A program made the position numbers and the translations under genes. Below are positions 34,722 through 43,422 of a stretch of DNA of 64,000 bases, one piece after another. The first letter of the stretch is position 1. Each line of letters opens with the position of its first letter. Source of the stretch: Candidatus Cottocaccamicrobium excrementipullorum (lineage in GTDB: Bacteria > Bacillota > Clostridia > Lachnospirales > Lachnospiraceae). The DNA lies in assembly GCA_018713255.1 (NCBI GenBank), contig DVFL01000005.1, forward strand, positions 62,001 to 126,000. The letters run 5' to 3'. Under the pieces are notes generated by a model. It was not told where the DNA came from. It saw only the letters and a program-made list of their open reading frames with translations, and searched no databases.

Positions 34722-36701
34722 TTATCGATAACAGATATAATTTCTATCATTAGTATCGAAGGCAACCGTGTCAATCACCTCTTGTGTACTATTTCTATAA
34801 ACAACAATATTCAATCCACGCCTATTGACAGCATATTCAATTCCATTAACCCGTATTGATGCCAGATTTCCATATTGATATGTTTTACTTTCCAAGTAAA
34901 AAGGAGTTCCGTCTATCTCGCCTTCATACATAATTGCTTCATCAGCTGCACCAACTTGCTGAAACACAGCTTTACCATCCTCTATGATTCCCGCAAACGA
35001 ATGGTTTTCTTTCTCCAGAAGTTCATTCAAATTTTTAAATCCTAATAACTCCAATCGATTAATCAATGGCTCATCCAGTTCATTTCCCTGTGTATCCTTA
35101 ACAGCAAAGAATATTGTGCAATTATCTAAACGCGAAAGAAGTGATAAATAGTTTTCTAAATCCACAATTGCTTTAAGCTCTTCTGTAACAGAAGAAAAAT
35201 GAGCTCTGTCTTTACGCACATAAACTTTTTGTGAATCAATTATATCCATCAAATAATACTTTTTTAAAACATCATAGCCTAAAATTTGATATTCATTTTG
35301 TCTAGGTTCTGATACAATTATTTCTGGGGAATTGCTATTTATTTGTTCTCTATAATCAATTCCCCGATTTGGATCATTTAACACTGCACTGGCAATATAA
35401 GGATATGTCGTTGCAGAATCATGCCCCGTAGCTAGATATAAACCTGCGGATCCCCCAAGAATTGAGATCTGCCCCTTCTCACTTACATATTGATTAATAA
35501 CATTAATCAAACGTGTTTTTGAACTATCTGCTGTCCATGAACTAACGCAAGCAGGATACAATTCTTGAAAATTAGGATAAACAAACAAGCAAATTATAAC
35601 AATTAAAGAAGATGTTCCGATAAAAATTCTCTTTTTTACCTTTACAAAAAGAAATATCTTCATCATACAAGCTGCCATTAAAACCCATAAAGGAAACAAT
35701 GTGGACAAGTAATGATAATAATTTCTGCCAGGCATTGCCAAAAACAATAAAGATACAATTAATGCAATGGTCGTGTGTAAAACTAGATTTTTCCCTTCTG
35801 ACGATTCCGTTGCTTTACCACTAATCTGAAAAATAATATAAACCGCTAACATTAGCCATATAATTACGACACTAGGATGTGATGAAAGGTATAAAAATGA
35901 TTTTGCCCGATTTAATAATGATGTATTTCCTGCATACATAAGATTGGCAACAAAATAATCTTCTATCATCTTTTCCATTGCGTTATTTATAAAAAGCCAT
36001 CCGCAAACAACAATAGAGACTCCTAAAAAACCTATCACATACCAAAATATATAGCGGCCAATAATAAGTATTTTCTTTTTAACTGCCAACTCTGCTATAA
36101 TAAGTGCACATAATAGTAACAGAGTAATCATTGTAGAATGTTTTAGCCAGAAAATTCCAGCATTGCATGCACCAAATATCAACAAATGTTTTTTACTGAT
36201 ACTTTGCATAGTATAATGATCTATAAGATAGTATAAAGATACCGCCATAAATAAACCGGCAAAGAACTCCGGTGTTCCACCTTTAAAATCAAGTCTTATA
36301 AAGCCAGAATATAATATTAAATTAATCAGCACCGCCAAAGCTTTACCAACAAAACGATATGCAATATAATAAGAGATTCCTAATGTAGCTGCCATAATAA
36401 TAAAATTAATCAGCCACGGCCCCCACTTCATATTAATTAGACAGCTAATCGCATAAATCAAATATACTAAAGGTCCTTTATGATCAAATGCATCTACATA
36501 AGGCATTTTTCCTTTTGTCACCAAATAGCCAATATACTGATAGATTGCTTGATCATAATTTTGCATACGTTTACTGACAAAGAAAAATTCATTTGCCATA
36601 GTCAAAATCAATGAATATACTAAAATAAACAGCAGCAACAACTTATTTTCGTTTAACCATAATATAAATGGCTTAAATATGCATTTTTCTTTTGCTACCA
36701 T
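34722..36701 (-). CDS. GT-C membrane glycosyltransferase with C-terminal ILEI/GG-like domain
   Basis: 659 residues. About 10-11 helices to roughly residue 385; the first outer loop has RMQNYDQAIYQYIG and DAFDHKGPLVYLIY, the acidic motif of GT39-like or GtrC-type enzymes that use polyprenyl-phosphate sugars. The soluble remainder ends in a domain (about 510-652) whose two halves resemble FAM3/ILEI (GG) domains in swapped order: DNCTIFFAVKDTQG with RLELLGF, then LASIRVNGIEYAVN with RGLNIVVY and IDTVAFDT. It follows gtrA by a one-base overlap (TAATG). A role as the final transferase of a Gtr cassette is inferred. Confidence 0.75.
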   Translation of the reverse strand: MVAKEKCIFKPFILWLNENKLLLLFILVYSLILTMANEFFFVSKRMQNYDQAIYQYIGYLVTKGKMPYVDAFDHKGPLVYLIYAISCLINMKWGPWLINFIIMAATLGISYYIAYRFVGKALAVLINLILYSGFIRLDFKGGTPEFFAGLFMAVSLYYLIDHYTMQSISKKHLLIFGACNAGIFWLKHSTMITLLLLCALIIAELAVKKKILIIGRYIFWYVIGFLGVSIVVCGWLFINNAMEKMIEDYFVANLMYAGNTSLLNRAKSFLYLSSHPSVVIIWLMLAVYIIFQISGKATESSEGKNLVLHTTIALIVSLLFLAMPGRNYYHYLSTLFPLWVLMAACMMKIFLFVKVKKRIFIGTSSLIVIICLFVYPNFQELYPACVSSWTADSSKTRLINVINQYVSEKGQISILGGSAGLYLATGHDSATTYPYIASAVLNDPNRGIDYREQINSNSPEIIVSEPRQNEYQILGYDVLKKYYLMDIIDSQKVYVRKDRAHFSSVTEELKAIVDLENYLSLLSRLDNCTIFFAVKDTQGNELDEPLINRLELLGFKNLNELLEKENHSFAGIIEDGKAVFQQVGAADEAIMYEGEIDGTPFYLESKTYQYGNLASIRVNGIEYAVNRRGLNIVVYRNSTQEVIDTVAFDTNDRNYICYR

Positions 36702-37123
36702 TACTCTCTGTTATCCTTTCTGCCAAAAATCACATTTTTACTGGCCACGTAATTTAAAATAATTACTAAGATATTGGCCCCCGCTTTAATAATTACATCA
36801 TTAAAACTAAGTAAATCTACAAAAATAAGCATACATAACCAATCCAATATTCCTGTAGCTAAACGGCATGCAAAAAAAGAAATCATTTCTGTCCGAATTT
36901 CTTTGGCGCTTTTTGCCATGCTATGAAACACCCATTTTCTATTTGTCAAATATGCAAATAGTACAGCCAAAAACCAAGCAATAACTGTACTGGGCATAAC
37001 TTCTATTTTGAGTGGATGTGCCAAAAACCAATATGCCATTATATTTACTAATGTAGTTAATATACCAAATACTGCATATGGTACGATATCTTTATATTTC
37101 TGATATAGTGCTTTTACACTCAT
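36701..37123 (-). CDS. GtrA-family membrane protein
   Basis: 140 residues, four helices, with the family pattern YAVFGILTTLVNIMAYWFL at the start and FAYLTNRKWVFHS in the middle. GtrA proteins are thought to flip undecaprenyl-phosphate sugar for side-chain addition. ATG at 37123 follows AAAGGTGG; a GTG twelve bases earlier is less likely. It sits between the GtrB-like GT2 and the large transferase, the order of a three-part Gtr module. Confidence 0.85.
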   Translation of the reverse strand: MSVKALYQKYKDIVPYAVFGILTTLVNIMAYWFLAHPLKIEVMPSTVIAWFLAVLFAYLTNRKWVFHSMAKSAKEIRTEMISFFACRLATGILDWLCMLIFVDLLSFNDVIIKAGANILVIILNYVASKNVIFGRKDNRE

Positions 37124-37165
37124 TTCTATCACCACCTTTCTTAGTTTCGATAATATACTATGTCC

Positions 37166-37879
37166 TTATTTCATTTGTTTCTTCAGCACTCGAAAATCAC
37201 CTAATGCTTTCCATCCGATTCTTATGATCTTTTTAACATTGATAGAATTTTTTCCACCTTGTCTCGGTCTGAATGTGACTTTTGAAAACAAAACTTTTTC
37301 TTTATAATAAACAAAATACGTTGTTAATATTACATTTGGAAGATTAAAATCATTTGGCATTTTATGAATATATTTTTCCAAAAGCTCTCTCTTCATCAAT
37401 CGAAATGGCGCATTAGCATCAGGTACACTCACGCCGAATACTATTTTTAAAATAAAACGTAATGTATCTTCTACAAACTTTCTAGATAATCCATCTTTTC
37501 GATCATGTCGATTCCCTAAAACTGCATCGTATCTATTTCGTTCTTTCCAAAATTCTTCAAATTCTTCTGGAAGTGTTTGACCATCGGAATCTGTCTGAAA
37601 AATATAGTCCGCTCTATGATCAATCGCGTAATTATAACCATAAATTAGAGTTGGACCATGTCCACTATTTTCTTTTGTTAATGTTTCAAGTAATGGACGA
37701 GTTTTTGCGCATTCTTTTAAGATTTTATATGTGTCGTCTTTACTGCCATCGTTAATTACGACTAAACGCGATTCACCGTTGCCATTATGTTTTTCGATCA
37801 CAGGATACCAATCATCAATTAACTTTTCGATATTCTCCTCCTCATTATAGGCGGGAACAATAATATATAATTTTTCCAT
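37166..37879 (-). CDS. GT2, polyprenyl-phosphate sugar transferase (GtrB/DPM-like)
   Basis: 237 residues from the ATG behind GGAGGAG (a frame to 37912 overlaps the previous gene). Opens LYIIVPAYNEEENIEKL, VINDGSKDDT, then TDSDGQTLPEEFEEF and DANAPFRLMKRELL, the DPM1-like signature. It lacks the two C-terminal helices of classic GtrB, as some DPM synthases do. It would load a sugar on undecaprenyl phosphate for the GtrA/membrane-transferase pair just downstream. Confidence 0.85.
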   Translation of the reverse strand: MEKLYIIVPAYNEEENIEKLIDDWYPVIEKHNGNGESRLVVINDGSKDDTYKILKECAKTRPLLETLTKENSGHGPTLIYGYNYAIDHRADYIFQTDSDGQTLPEEFEEFWKERNRYDAVLGNRHDRKDGLSRKFVEDTLRFILKIVFGVSVPDANAPFRLMKRELLEKYIHKMPNDFNLPNVILTTYFVYYKEKVLFSKVTFRPRQGGKNSINVKKIIRIGWKALGDFRVLKKQMK

Positions 37880-37908
37880 AAATAAAACTCCTCCTATCGT
37901 ATCACTTT

Positions 37909-38928
37909 TCATTTCTTGACGCCATTCGCTTTTTTAAGGAAAGGCTTTACTATCGACCTAACAAAATTACCCCACAACATTGGGACAACTAGTCCGACCA
38001 ACGTATAGATGATCCACCACCCTTGTTCAACATCATAAACCGGATAATAATCCAACACACTGCTTAATAAACTTCCTTCCCTATATAACTGAAACGCAAT
38101 TACTAAACGGAAAGCCACAAATTGCCAAATAACAATATCTAAACTTTTCCGCCCTAAATAACATAAACCCATTTTCAAAACACGTATCTCTATAGTTTGC
38201 TCAATTATTCTAGAGATAAAAATAACTCCATATGAAGCGCATAGTGCTCCAAATACAAATGAAAAATAATGTCTGTATTCATTAGCTCCCATATTGGCCG
38301 AATTGTATCGTCCTACAACAATGAACACTACCACAGCAAAAAAAGCAATTAATGGCCGATCAAATTCTTTCCACTCTTCTGGCAATCGTTTAATCATATG
38401 ACCTATCCCATAAAAAAGTCCTAAAATTAATGTTCTACTGAACATCAATGGAAAATTAATTTCAAAACCAACAATGGCTAAAGCCACAAAACTAAAAAAG
38501 ATAAAAGAATATCGATATTTCCAGTCACGAAGGTAAGTATCTAATAATTTGTAAAATACAGATACCAGGAATAATGATCCTAAAAACCAGGTAGCTCCAA
38601 AAAATTGACCATCTTTGTTTAATGTAAGCAATATTTGTCCTATTAACTTTACATTACTAGTTAAGCGTCCAGGAAATAAAATCGTCTTTATTAACACAGC
38701 TAGTATATTCCACATAATAAACGGAATATAAATTGATTTTACTTTCCCAAACAAGAAGTCTTTAAATGACTTATCCTCATTATATAGGTAGCCGGAAATC
38801 AAAAAAAACAATGGCATATGAAACAAATACATATAATTGGAAAATGGACCTCTTGCATGAGCCCATACTACCAAAATTATACCTATTCCTTTCGCAATGT
38901 CCAAATATGCAACTCGTTTTTTACCCAT
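37909..38928 (-). CDS. Acyltransferase family 3 membrane protein
   Basis: 339 residues, ten or so helices, opening KRVAYLDIAKGIGIILVVWAH with the catalytic-type His, then LFHMPLFFLISGYLY. It probably O-acetylates the exported glycan. It differs strongly from the acyltransferase at 25.3 kb and is A+T-rich like its neighbours. Its ribosome site lies inside a hairpin (38930-38968), and it is the first gene of the four-gene block ending at 34722. Confidence 0.88.
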   Translation of the reverse strand: MGKKRVAYLDIAKGIGIILVVWAHARGPFSNYMYLFHMPLFFLISGYLYNEDKSFKDFLFGKVKSIYIPFIMWNILAVLIKTILFPGRLTSNVKLIGQILLTLNKDGQFFGATWFLGSLFLVSVFYKLLDTYLRDWKYRYSFIFFSFVALAIVGFEINFPLMFSRTLILGLFYGIGHMIKRLPEEWKEFDRPLIAFFAVVVFIVVGRYNSANMGANEYRHYFSFVFGALCASYGVIFISRIIEQTIEIRVLKMGLCYLGRKSLDIVIWQFVAFRLVIAFQLYREGSLLSSVLDYYPVYDVEQGWWIIYTLVGLVVPMLWGNFVRSIVKPFLKKANGVKK

Positions 38929-38929
38929 A

Positions 38930-38968
38930 AAAAATTCTCCTTTGACAATAAGCTACAGGAGAATTTTT
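38930..38968 (-). promoter_or_regulatory. Hairpin covering the ribosome site of the acyltransferase
   Basis: On the minus strand AAAAATTCTCC pairs perfectly (11 bp, 17-base loop) with GGAGAATTTTT, and ATG follows within two bases of the T run. The GGAG is the only ribosome site. The same structure looks like an intrinsic terminator for the operon ending at 39053, so it may both attenuate read-through and mask translation. Confidence 0.65.
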
Positions 38969-39052
38969 AAAGCGTCTTTACTATATGAATTACCATTTTC
39001 CTACTAACAGCTTTTTCAAAAGTCTCCGTACTCCTCCCGTAGCTATTTACAT

Positions 39053-40234
39053 CTATTTTCCTATCGTCTCCTCAATCCCCTCCAAATACATTTCCCCATA
39101 CCTCTTCCAACTATACCTTTCCTTGATCAATTCCCGAGCATTTTCCCCAATGATCTTATATTTTTCTTGATTTTTCCCCCAGTTCAATAGGATATCCACA
39201 TACTCTTCCGGTGAATCTGCTACTAGGAAGTGGCGCCCTGCTTCACCGCCTTTAATAGGCCCTGCCGCCAGGCTGGAAATAATATTCACCTTTCCCAAAG
39301 CCATGCCTTCCAATACCTTATTCTGAATTCCACCTCCGGTCTGCATGGGTGCAATCACCGCCATGGCTGAATTCAGATAAACATATGGATCATCTACAAA
39401 TCCTGTCACCGTTACATTAGGCAGGGATGCCGCCCGTTCAAGAATCTTGTCTGCCGGATAAGCCCCCACAATGACTAATGGAACCTGATTTCCAATTCGG
39501 CTATGAACGTTTTCCATATACCAAAGCGCCGCATCTACATTAGGCTGGTAATCCATTTTACCAATAAACACAACCGCATTTTTCCAACGCTCATCAAAGT
39601 AAGAATAATGGAATAGTTCCTCTTTTACACCATGGGGAAGCAGTTTTACATTGCCGTACTGGCTCCAATAGCTCTGTTCTTCTCCATTAAACAAATAAGT
39701 AATATGGCTGTTTTCAATCGCTCTTCGCTCATATTTCATAAGGCGTTTTCCTTCTATACCATATATCAACTTCCAGAAAAATGACTTCGTCTTTTCCCGA
39801 GAATGCCGATAATTCAAGGCAATTGAATCTACCATATCGAAAACTATGACTTTGTTCTCCAGCTCTTCTACTGGATTTAAATACTCTCTTGTCCGCACCA
39901 GAGCAGCAATCAAAATCTGGCATTCTTCCAGGAAAGGTCTTAATATATCCTGCAAGTCTCTGTCATAATAATAACTGACTTGCAGCGGCTTTCCAGAAAA
40001 AAATCCCAAAAGAGTCCGTATATAACTTTTCCATTTAGAAATCTCGTGAACACGAACGTGAATTCCCAGATCCTGATAAAAATCCATCTCTTCTTTCATC
40101 AACGGACCCGAGGTAATAATAATCAGATACAGCTCGTATTTGGCTGCCAGAATTTTAATCAGATTATAGTTTTTCAGCGCATAGCCGCAGACCAGCGGAA
40201 ACACCGGCCGCGGCAGCAGTAATAAACATTTCAT
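39053..40234 (-). CDS. Glycosyltransferase, GT4/GT1-like
   Basis: 393 residues, GT-B fold: N-terminal RPVFPLVCGYALKNYNL, typical of the family that trims leading sugars in capsule loci, and C-terminal VFIGKMDYQPNVDAALW and GGGIQNKVLEGMALGK, the donor-site motif with the retaining-type glutamate. It is the last gene of the ABC-type locus, five bases after a GT2. AGGA precedes the ATG at a weak distance. Confidence 0.86.
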   Translation of the reverse strand: MKCLLLLPRPVFPLVCGYALKNYNLIKILAAKYELYLIIITSGPLMKEEMDFYQDLGIHVRVHEISKWKSYIRTLLGFFSGKPLQVSYYYDRDLQDILRPFLEECQILIAALVRTREYLNPVEELENKVIVFDMVDSIALNYRHSREKTKSFFWKLIYGIEGKRLMKYERRAIENSHITYLFNGEEQSYWSQYGNVKLLPHGVKEELFHYSYFDERWKNAVVFIGKMDYQPNVDAALWYMENVHSRIGNQVPLVIVGAYPADKILERAASLPNVTVTGFVDDPYVYLNSAMAVIAPMQTGGGIQNKVLEGMALGKVNIISSLAAGPIKGGEAGRHFLVADSPEEYVDILLNWGKNQEKYKIIGENARELIKERYSWKRYGEMYLEGIEETIGK

Positions 40235-40238
40235 GTTA

Positions 40239-41189
40239 TTATTGTCCTGTTAATTCCAGATATTCATCGTACTCGCTTCGATTATAGAAATACTCTCTAG
40301 GCTTTCCCTGGATGCCCAAATCGGCAAACCATTCACTGCACAGCTTCTCCTTCAGCAGATGCTTGGTAGGTTCTGCCAGAGTTCGGTAATTCCAAAGAGA
40401 AAAATGAAGCGCATAATTAATATAATCCTGCTCAAGTTCCCAGTAGATATCTTCTTTCTTTAACCGCTCTCTCAGAGCTGTAAGGGCGTCATAAAAGCAG
40501 TGCCAGGATTTCTCTCTGGTTACGGAAAGTGATTCCCCGCTTCCTCTTCTCTGGTGAGCCAGGGTTTTGTAGACAACGGCAATTCTCTTCGCCAGCACCA
40601 GGGCGCTGAACACAAACAGAAGATCGTTGCTGGTCCGCTGCTCCTGGAACCATAAATCGTGCTCCGTCACAAAACTCTTCCGGTAAAGCTTGTCCCAGGC
40701 CCATCCCACGAAAGTTTTAAATACATTATCCGTTAATTCCCGATGCTTAAAAGGCATATAGGGTGGAATATCCTTCCTCCGGACAACCCAAGGATTCTTC
40801 ACGTATTCCTTAGTGTTCATATGGTACTGATCTGACTCAAATACCACGAAATCCGCCTGATATTCTTCAATGCTCTTATAAGCCTCTTCCAGCATATCCG
40901 GCTCGAAAAAATCATCTGAATCCAAAAAAGAAAGATATTCTCCTCGGGATTCACGCAGGCCATAATTTCTGGCAGCACCTGCCCCGCCATTTTTCTGGGT
41001 CAATACCTTTATCCGGTCATCCTTCTCAGCATACTCTTTTAGAATCTGCGGCGAAGAATCAGTTGAACCATCATCCACACAGATAATCTCGATTTCCTTC
41101 AACGTTTGCGCACATACACTATCCAGACACTGCCGCAAATACGTCTCCACATTATAAACTGGTATAATTACCGATACCTTGGGCTCCAT
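40239..41189 (-). CDS. Glycosyltransferase family 2
   Basis: 316 residues: VSVIIPVYNVETYLRQCLDS, VDDGSTDSS, and the metal site SFLDSDDFFEPD. The second half (WAWDKLYRKSFV, RTSNDLLFVF) matches the EpsJ/WaaV-like group that adds hexoses to capsule repeats. It starts one base before the stop context of the next upstream gene, behind GGAG. Shares the opening with the tandem pair upstream but has a different acceptor half. Confidence 0.87.
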   Translation of the reverse strand: MEPKVSVIIPVYNVETYLRQCLDSVCAQTLKEIEIICVDDGSTDSSPQILKEYAEKDDRIKVLTQKNGGAGAARNYGLRESRGEYLSFLDSDDFFEPDMLEEAYKSIEEYQADFVVFESDQYHMNTKEYVKNPWVVRRKDIPPYMPFKHRELTDNVFKTFVGWAWDKLYRKSFVTEHDLWFQEQRTSNDLLFVFSALVLAKRIAVVYKTLAHQRRGSGESLSVTREKSWHCFYDALTALRERLKKEDIYWELEQDYINYALHFSLWNYRTLAEPTKHLLKEKLCSEWFADLGIQGKPREYFYNRSEYDEYLELTGQ

Positions 41190-42251
41190 TTACTTTCTCC
41201 TCCATGACATCACTTTCAGGGCAAAACATTTTACGGACTGTGGAACAAAAGGAAGTAATTTCCGGAAAACTTTCACCGAACGGAACATTTCATAAAACCC
41301 TTCTGTATTATGAATCAGCGATTCAATCTTTTTCCATTCCAGCTCCGTAAACACCTCTCGGCTCAGCTCGCCTTTCTGCATCGCCCGCTTAAATTCCATC
41401 CGCATCCGTTCCAGATATTCTTTCTTATATTCCTCCCCAATCCGGTCAAGGGTAAAGCCATAATTAAAGTACTTTTTCCACCAGTACATGTATTTGAACC
41501 GTTCCCATCGCTGCCGATCTTCCATCAAAAAATCTCGAATAAAATCATATTCAATATTCATACAATAAACCTTTCCCCGGCTTTTCACCGAAGAATTAGG
41601 ATTATCCCGGCGGTTATGGTAATAAGCTTTATTTACAATCATGGCACGCTTAGCAAACACAAAAGTTTGAAAGTAAAATCCATTATCCTGGAAAGAAGCA
41701 CCCGGCGTTTCATGATGACGGATATGATGCTGTTCAATAAATTCTCTCCGATAAATTCCGCTCCAGGTATTTAAAGTAAAGCGAATCGTACTGGGATCCT
41801 GACTGGGATTTAACAGCTCTCCATAACGTTTTTTCGTTTTATCAATATTTTCATACTGAGCGTCTTCCTTTCCCTCTGGTGAACGAGAGAAGCGATAAAA
41901 ATCTGCTTTAACAAAATCCAGACGATTCTCTAAAGCCACCTGATACAGTTCTTCAAACATATCCGAAGAAATATAATCATCCGGTTCTACAATCCCGATA
42001 TACTCTCCCGTCGCCCGGTCCAATCCCTTATTCATGGCTTTTCCATAGCCCCCATTGGGCCCTGTGAGAAATATGATTCGCTTATCCTTCTCTTGATATT
42101 CCTGAATAATTTCCGGCGAAGCATCGGTAGATCCGTCATTCACGCAGATGATCTCTATATCCGTTAATGTCTGATTGACCACACTATCCAGGCACTCCCG
42201 CAAATACTCGGATACATTATAAATTGGGAGAATTACTGATACCTTTGCCAT
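41190..42251 (-). CDS. Glycosyltransferase family 2, tandem paralogue A
   Basis: 353 residues. VSVILPIYNVSEYLRECLDS, then the rare block TGPNGGYGKAMNKGLDRATG and VEPDDYIS in place of the usual DSDD, so the acidic motif is E-P-D-D. It is highly similar along most of its length to the next upstream GT2 (same TWSGIYRR, HHETPGASFQDNGF and RRDNPNSSV). The C-terminus ends KVMSWRRK. The EPDDY form is typical of galactofuranose/hexose GT2 in clostridial capsules, though the sugar is not certain. Confidence 0.87.
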   Translation of the reverse strand: MAKVSVILPIYNVSEYLRECLDSVVNQTLTDIEIICVNDGSTDASPEIIQEYQEKDKRIIFLTGPNGGYGKAMNKGLDRATGEYIGIVEPDDYISSDMFEELYQVALENRLDFVKADFYRFSRSPEGKEDAQYENIDKTKKRYGELLNPSQDPSTIRFTLNTWSGIYRREFIEQHHIRHHETPGASFQDNGFYFQTFVFAKRAMIVNKAYYHNRRDNPNSSVKSRGKVYCMNIEYDFIRDFLMEDRQRWERFKYMYWWKKYFNYGFTLDRIGEEYKKEYLERMRMEFKRAMQKGELSREVFTELEWKKIESLIHNTEGFYEMFRSVKVFRKLLPFVPQSVKCFALKVMSWRRK

Positions 42252-42284
42252 AACGCACTGCTCTCTTTCTGAAACTTTATCTTA

Positions 42285-43409
42285 CTACTTGGAAAGAATA
42301 CGCCTTTTCAAGCCACAGGGGATTGCCATAATCAGCTTTCCCACTTTATATGTAGTGGAATTTTTGATCATATCCAGCTCTCTTTTAAGCCTATCTGCCT
42401 CACTCTGGGAAATCTTATTGACTCCACCACGAGGAGAAGCATACTCCTCCAAATATTTCTCCGGATGTTCCAATATAAGAGTCATTTTTTTCCACTCAAG
42501 TTCAGTGAACATATCTCTGGTGAATTCTCCCTGCTGTTTTGCACGTTTAAATTCTGCGCTCATCCGCTGCACATATTCCGGTCGAAATTCCTCGCCAATT
42601 CGATTAATAGTAAACAGATAATTATGGAATTTCTTCCAAGTATACATATATTTAAACCGTTCCCATACTTCTCTGTCTTCCATCAAAAAATCACGAATAT
42701 AATCATATTCAATATTAATGCAATATACCTTTTCCCTGTTGTTAACGGAAGAATTGGGATTATCGCGGCGGTTTCGGTAATATGGTCGGTTGATAATCAT
42801 TGCACGCTTTGCATAGACTGTAGTTTTAAAGAAAAATCCATTATCCTGAAAAGAAGCACCAGGAGTTTCATGATGCCGAATATGGTGTTCCTCCAGCATA
42901 GCGCGCCGGTAAATTCCGCTCCAAGTATTCATCGTAAACTTAATTAAGCTAGGATCCTGGTCTGGGTATAGCAGCCGGCCATATTTTTCTTTCGTACCGT
43001 CCAGATTTACATAGCGCATATCCATATCGCCGCGGTCATTCCTGGCAAATCGATAAAAATCCGCCTTAACAATATCCAAATCATTTTCTTTGGCAATCTG
43101 ATAAAGATCTTCAAACATAGTAAGGCTAACATAGTCATCAGGCTCAACGATTCCCACATATTCGCCAGTTGCCCGATCCAGTCCCTTATTCATAGCTTTC
43201 CCATAGCCCCCATTAGGTCCTGTAATCACTACGATTCTGTCATCCTTAGCTGCATACTCCTGAATGATTTCCAAAGAATCATCTGTAGATCCATCATTTA
43301 CACAAATAATTTCCAATTCCTTAAGAGTCTGCCTTATCACACTGTCCAGACATTCCCGCAGATACTGCGACACATTATAGATTGGTAAAATAATTGATAC
43401 CTTATACAT
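42285..43409 (-). CDS. Glycosyltransferase family 2, tandem paralogue B
   Basis: 374 residues, the partner of the gene at 41190. Same opening (VSIILPIYNVSQYLRECL), same TGPNGGYGKAMNKGLDRATG and VEPDDYVS. It differs mainly after residue 300, where it adds a short coiled stretch (SEADRLKRELDMIKNSTTY) before the KLIMAIP end. Duplication followed by change of acceptor is likely. GGGAGAAAG precedes the ATG. Confidence 0.87.
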   Translation of the reverse strand: MYKVSIILPIYNVSQYLRECLDSVIRQTLKELEIICVNDGSTDDSLEIIQEYAAKDDRIVVITGPNGGYGKAMNKGLDRATGEYVGIVEPDDYVSLTMFEDLYQIAKENDLDIVKADFYRFARNDRGDMDMRYVNLDGTKEKYGRLLYPDQDPSLIKFTMNTWSGIYRRAMLEEHHIRHHETPGASFQDNGFFFKTTVYAKRAMIINRPYYRNRRDNPNSSVNNREKVYCINIEYDYIRDFLMEDREVWERFKYMYTWKKFHNYLFTINRIGEEFRPEYVQRMSAEFKRAKQQGEFTRDMFTELEWKKMTLILEHPEKYLEEYASPRGGVNKISQSEADRLKRELDMIKNSTTYKVGKLIMAIPCGLKRRILSK

Positions 43410-43422
43410 TTTCTTTCTCCCA

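Noticed and set aside
34722-38928. Prophage serotype-conversion module
   Set aside because: The Gtr-like order is present, but there is no integrase, attachment site or phage gene nearby.
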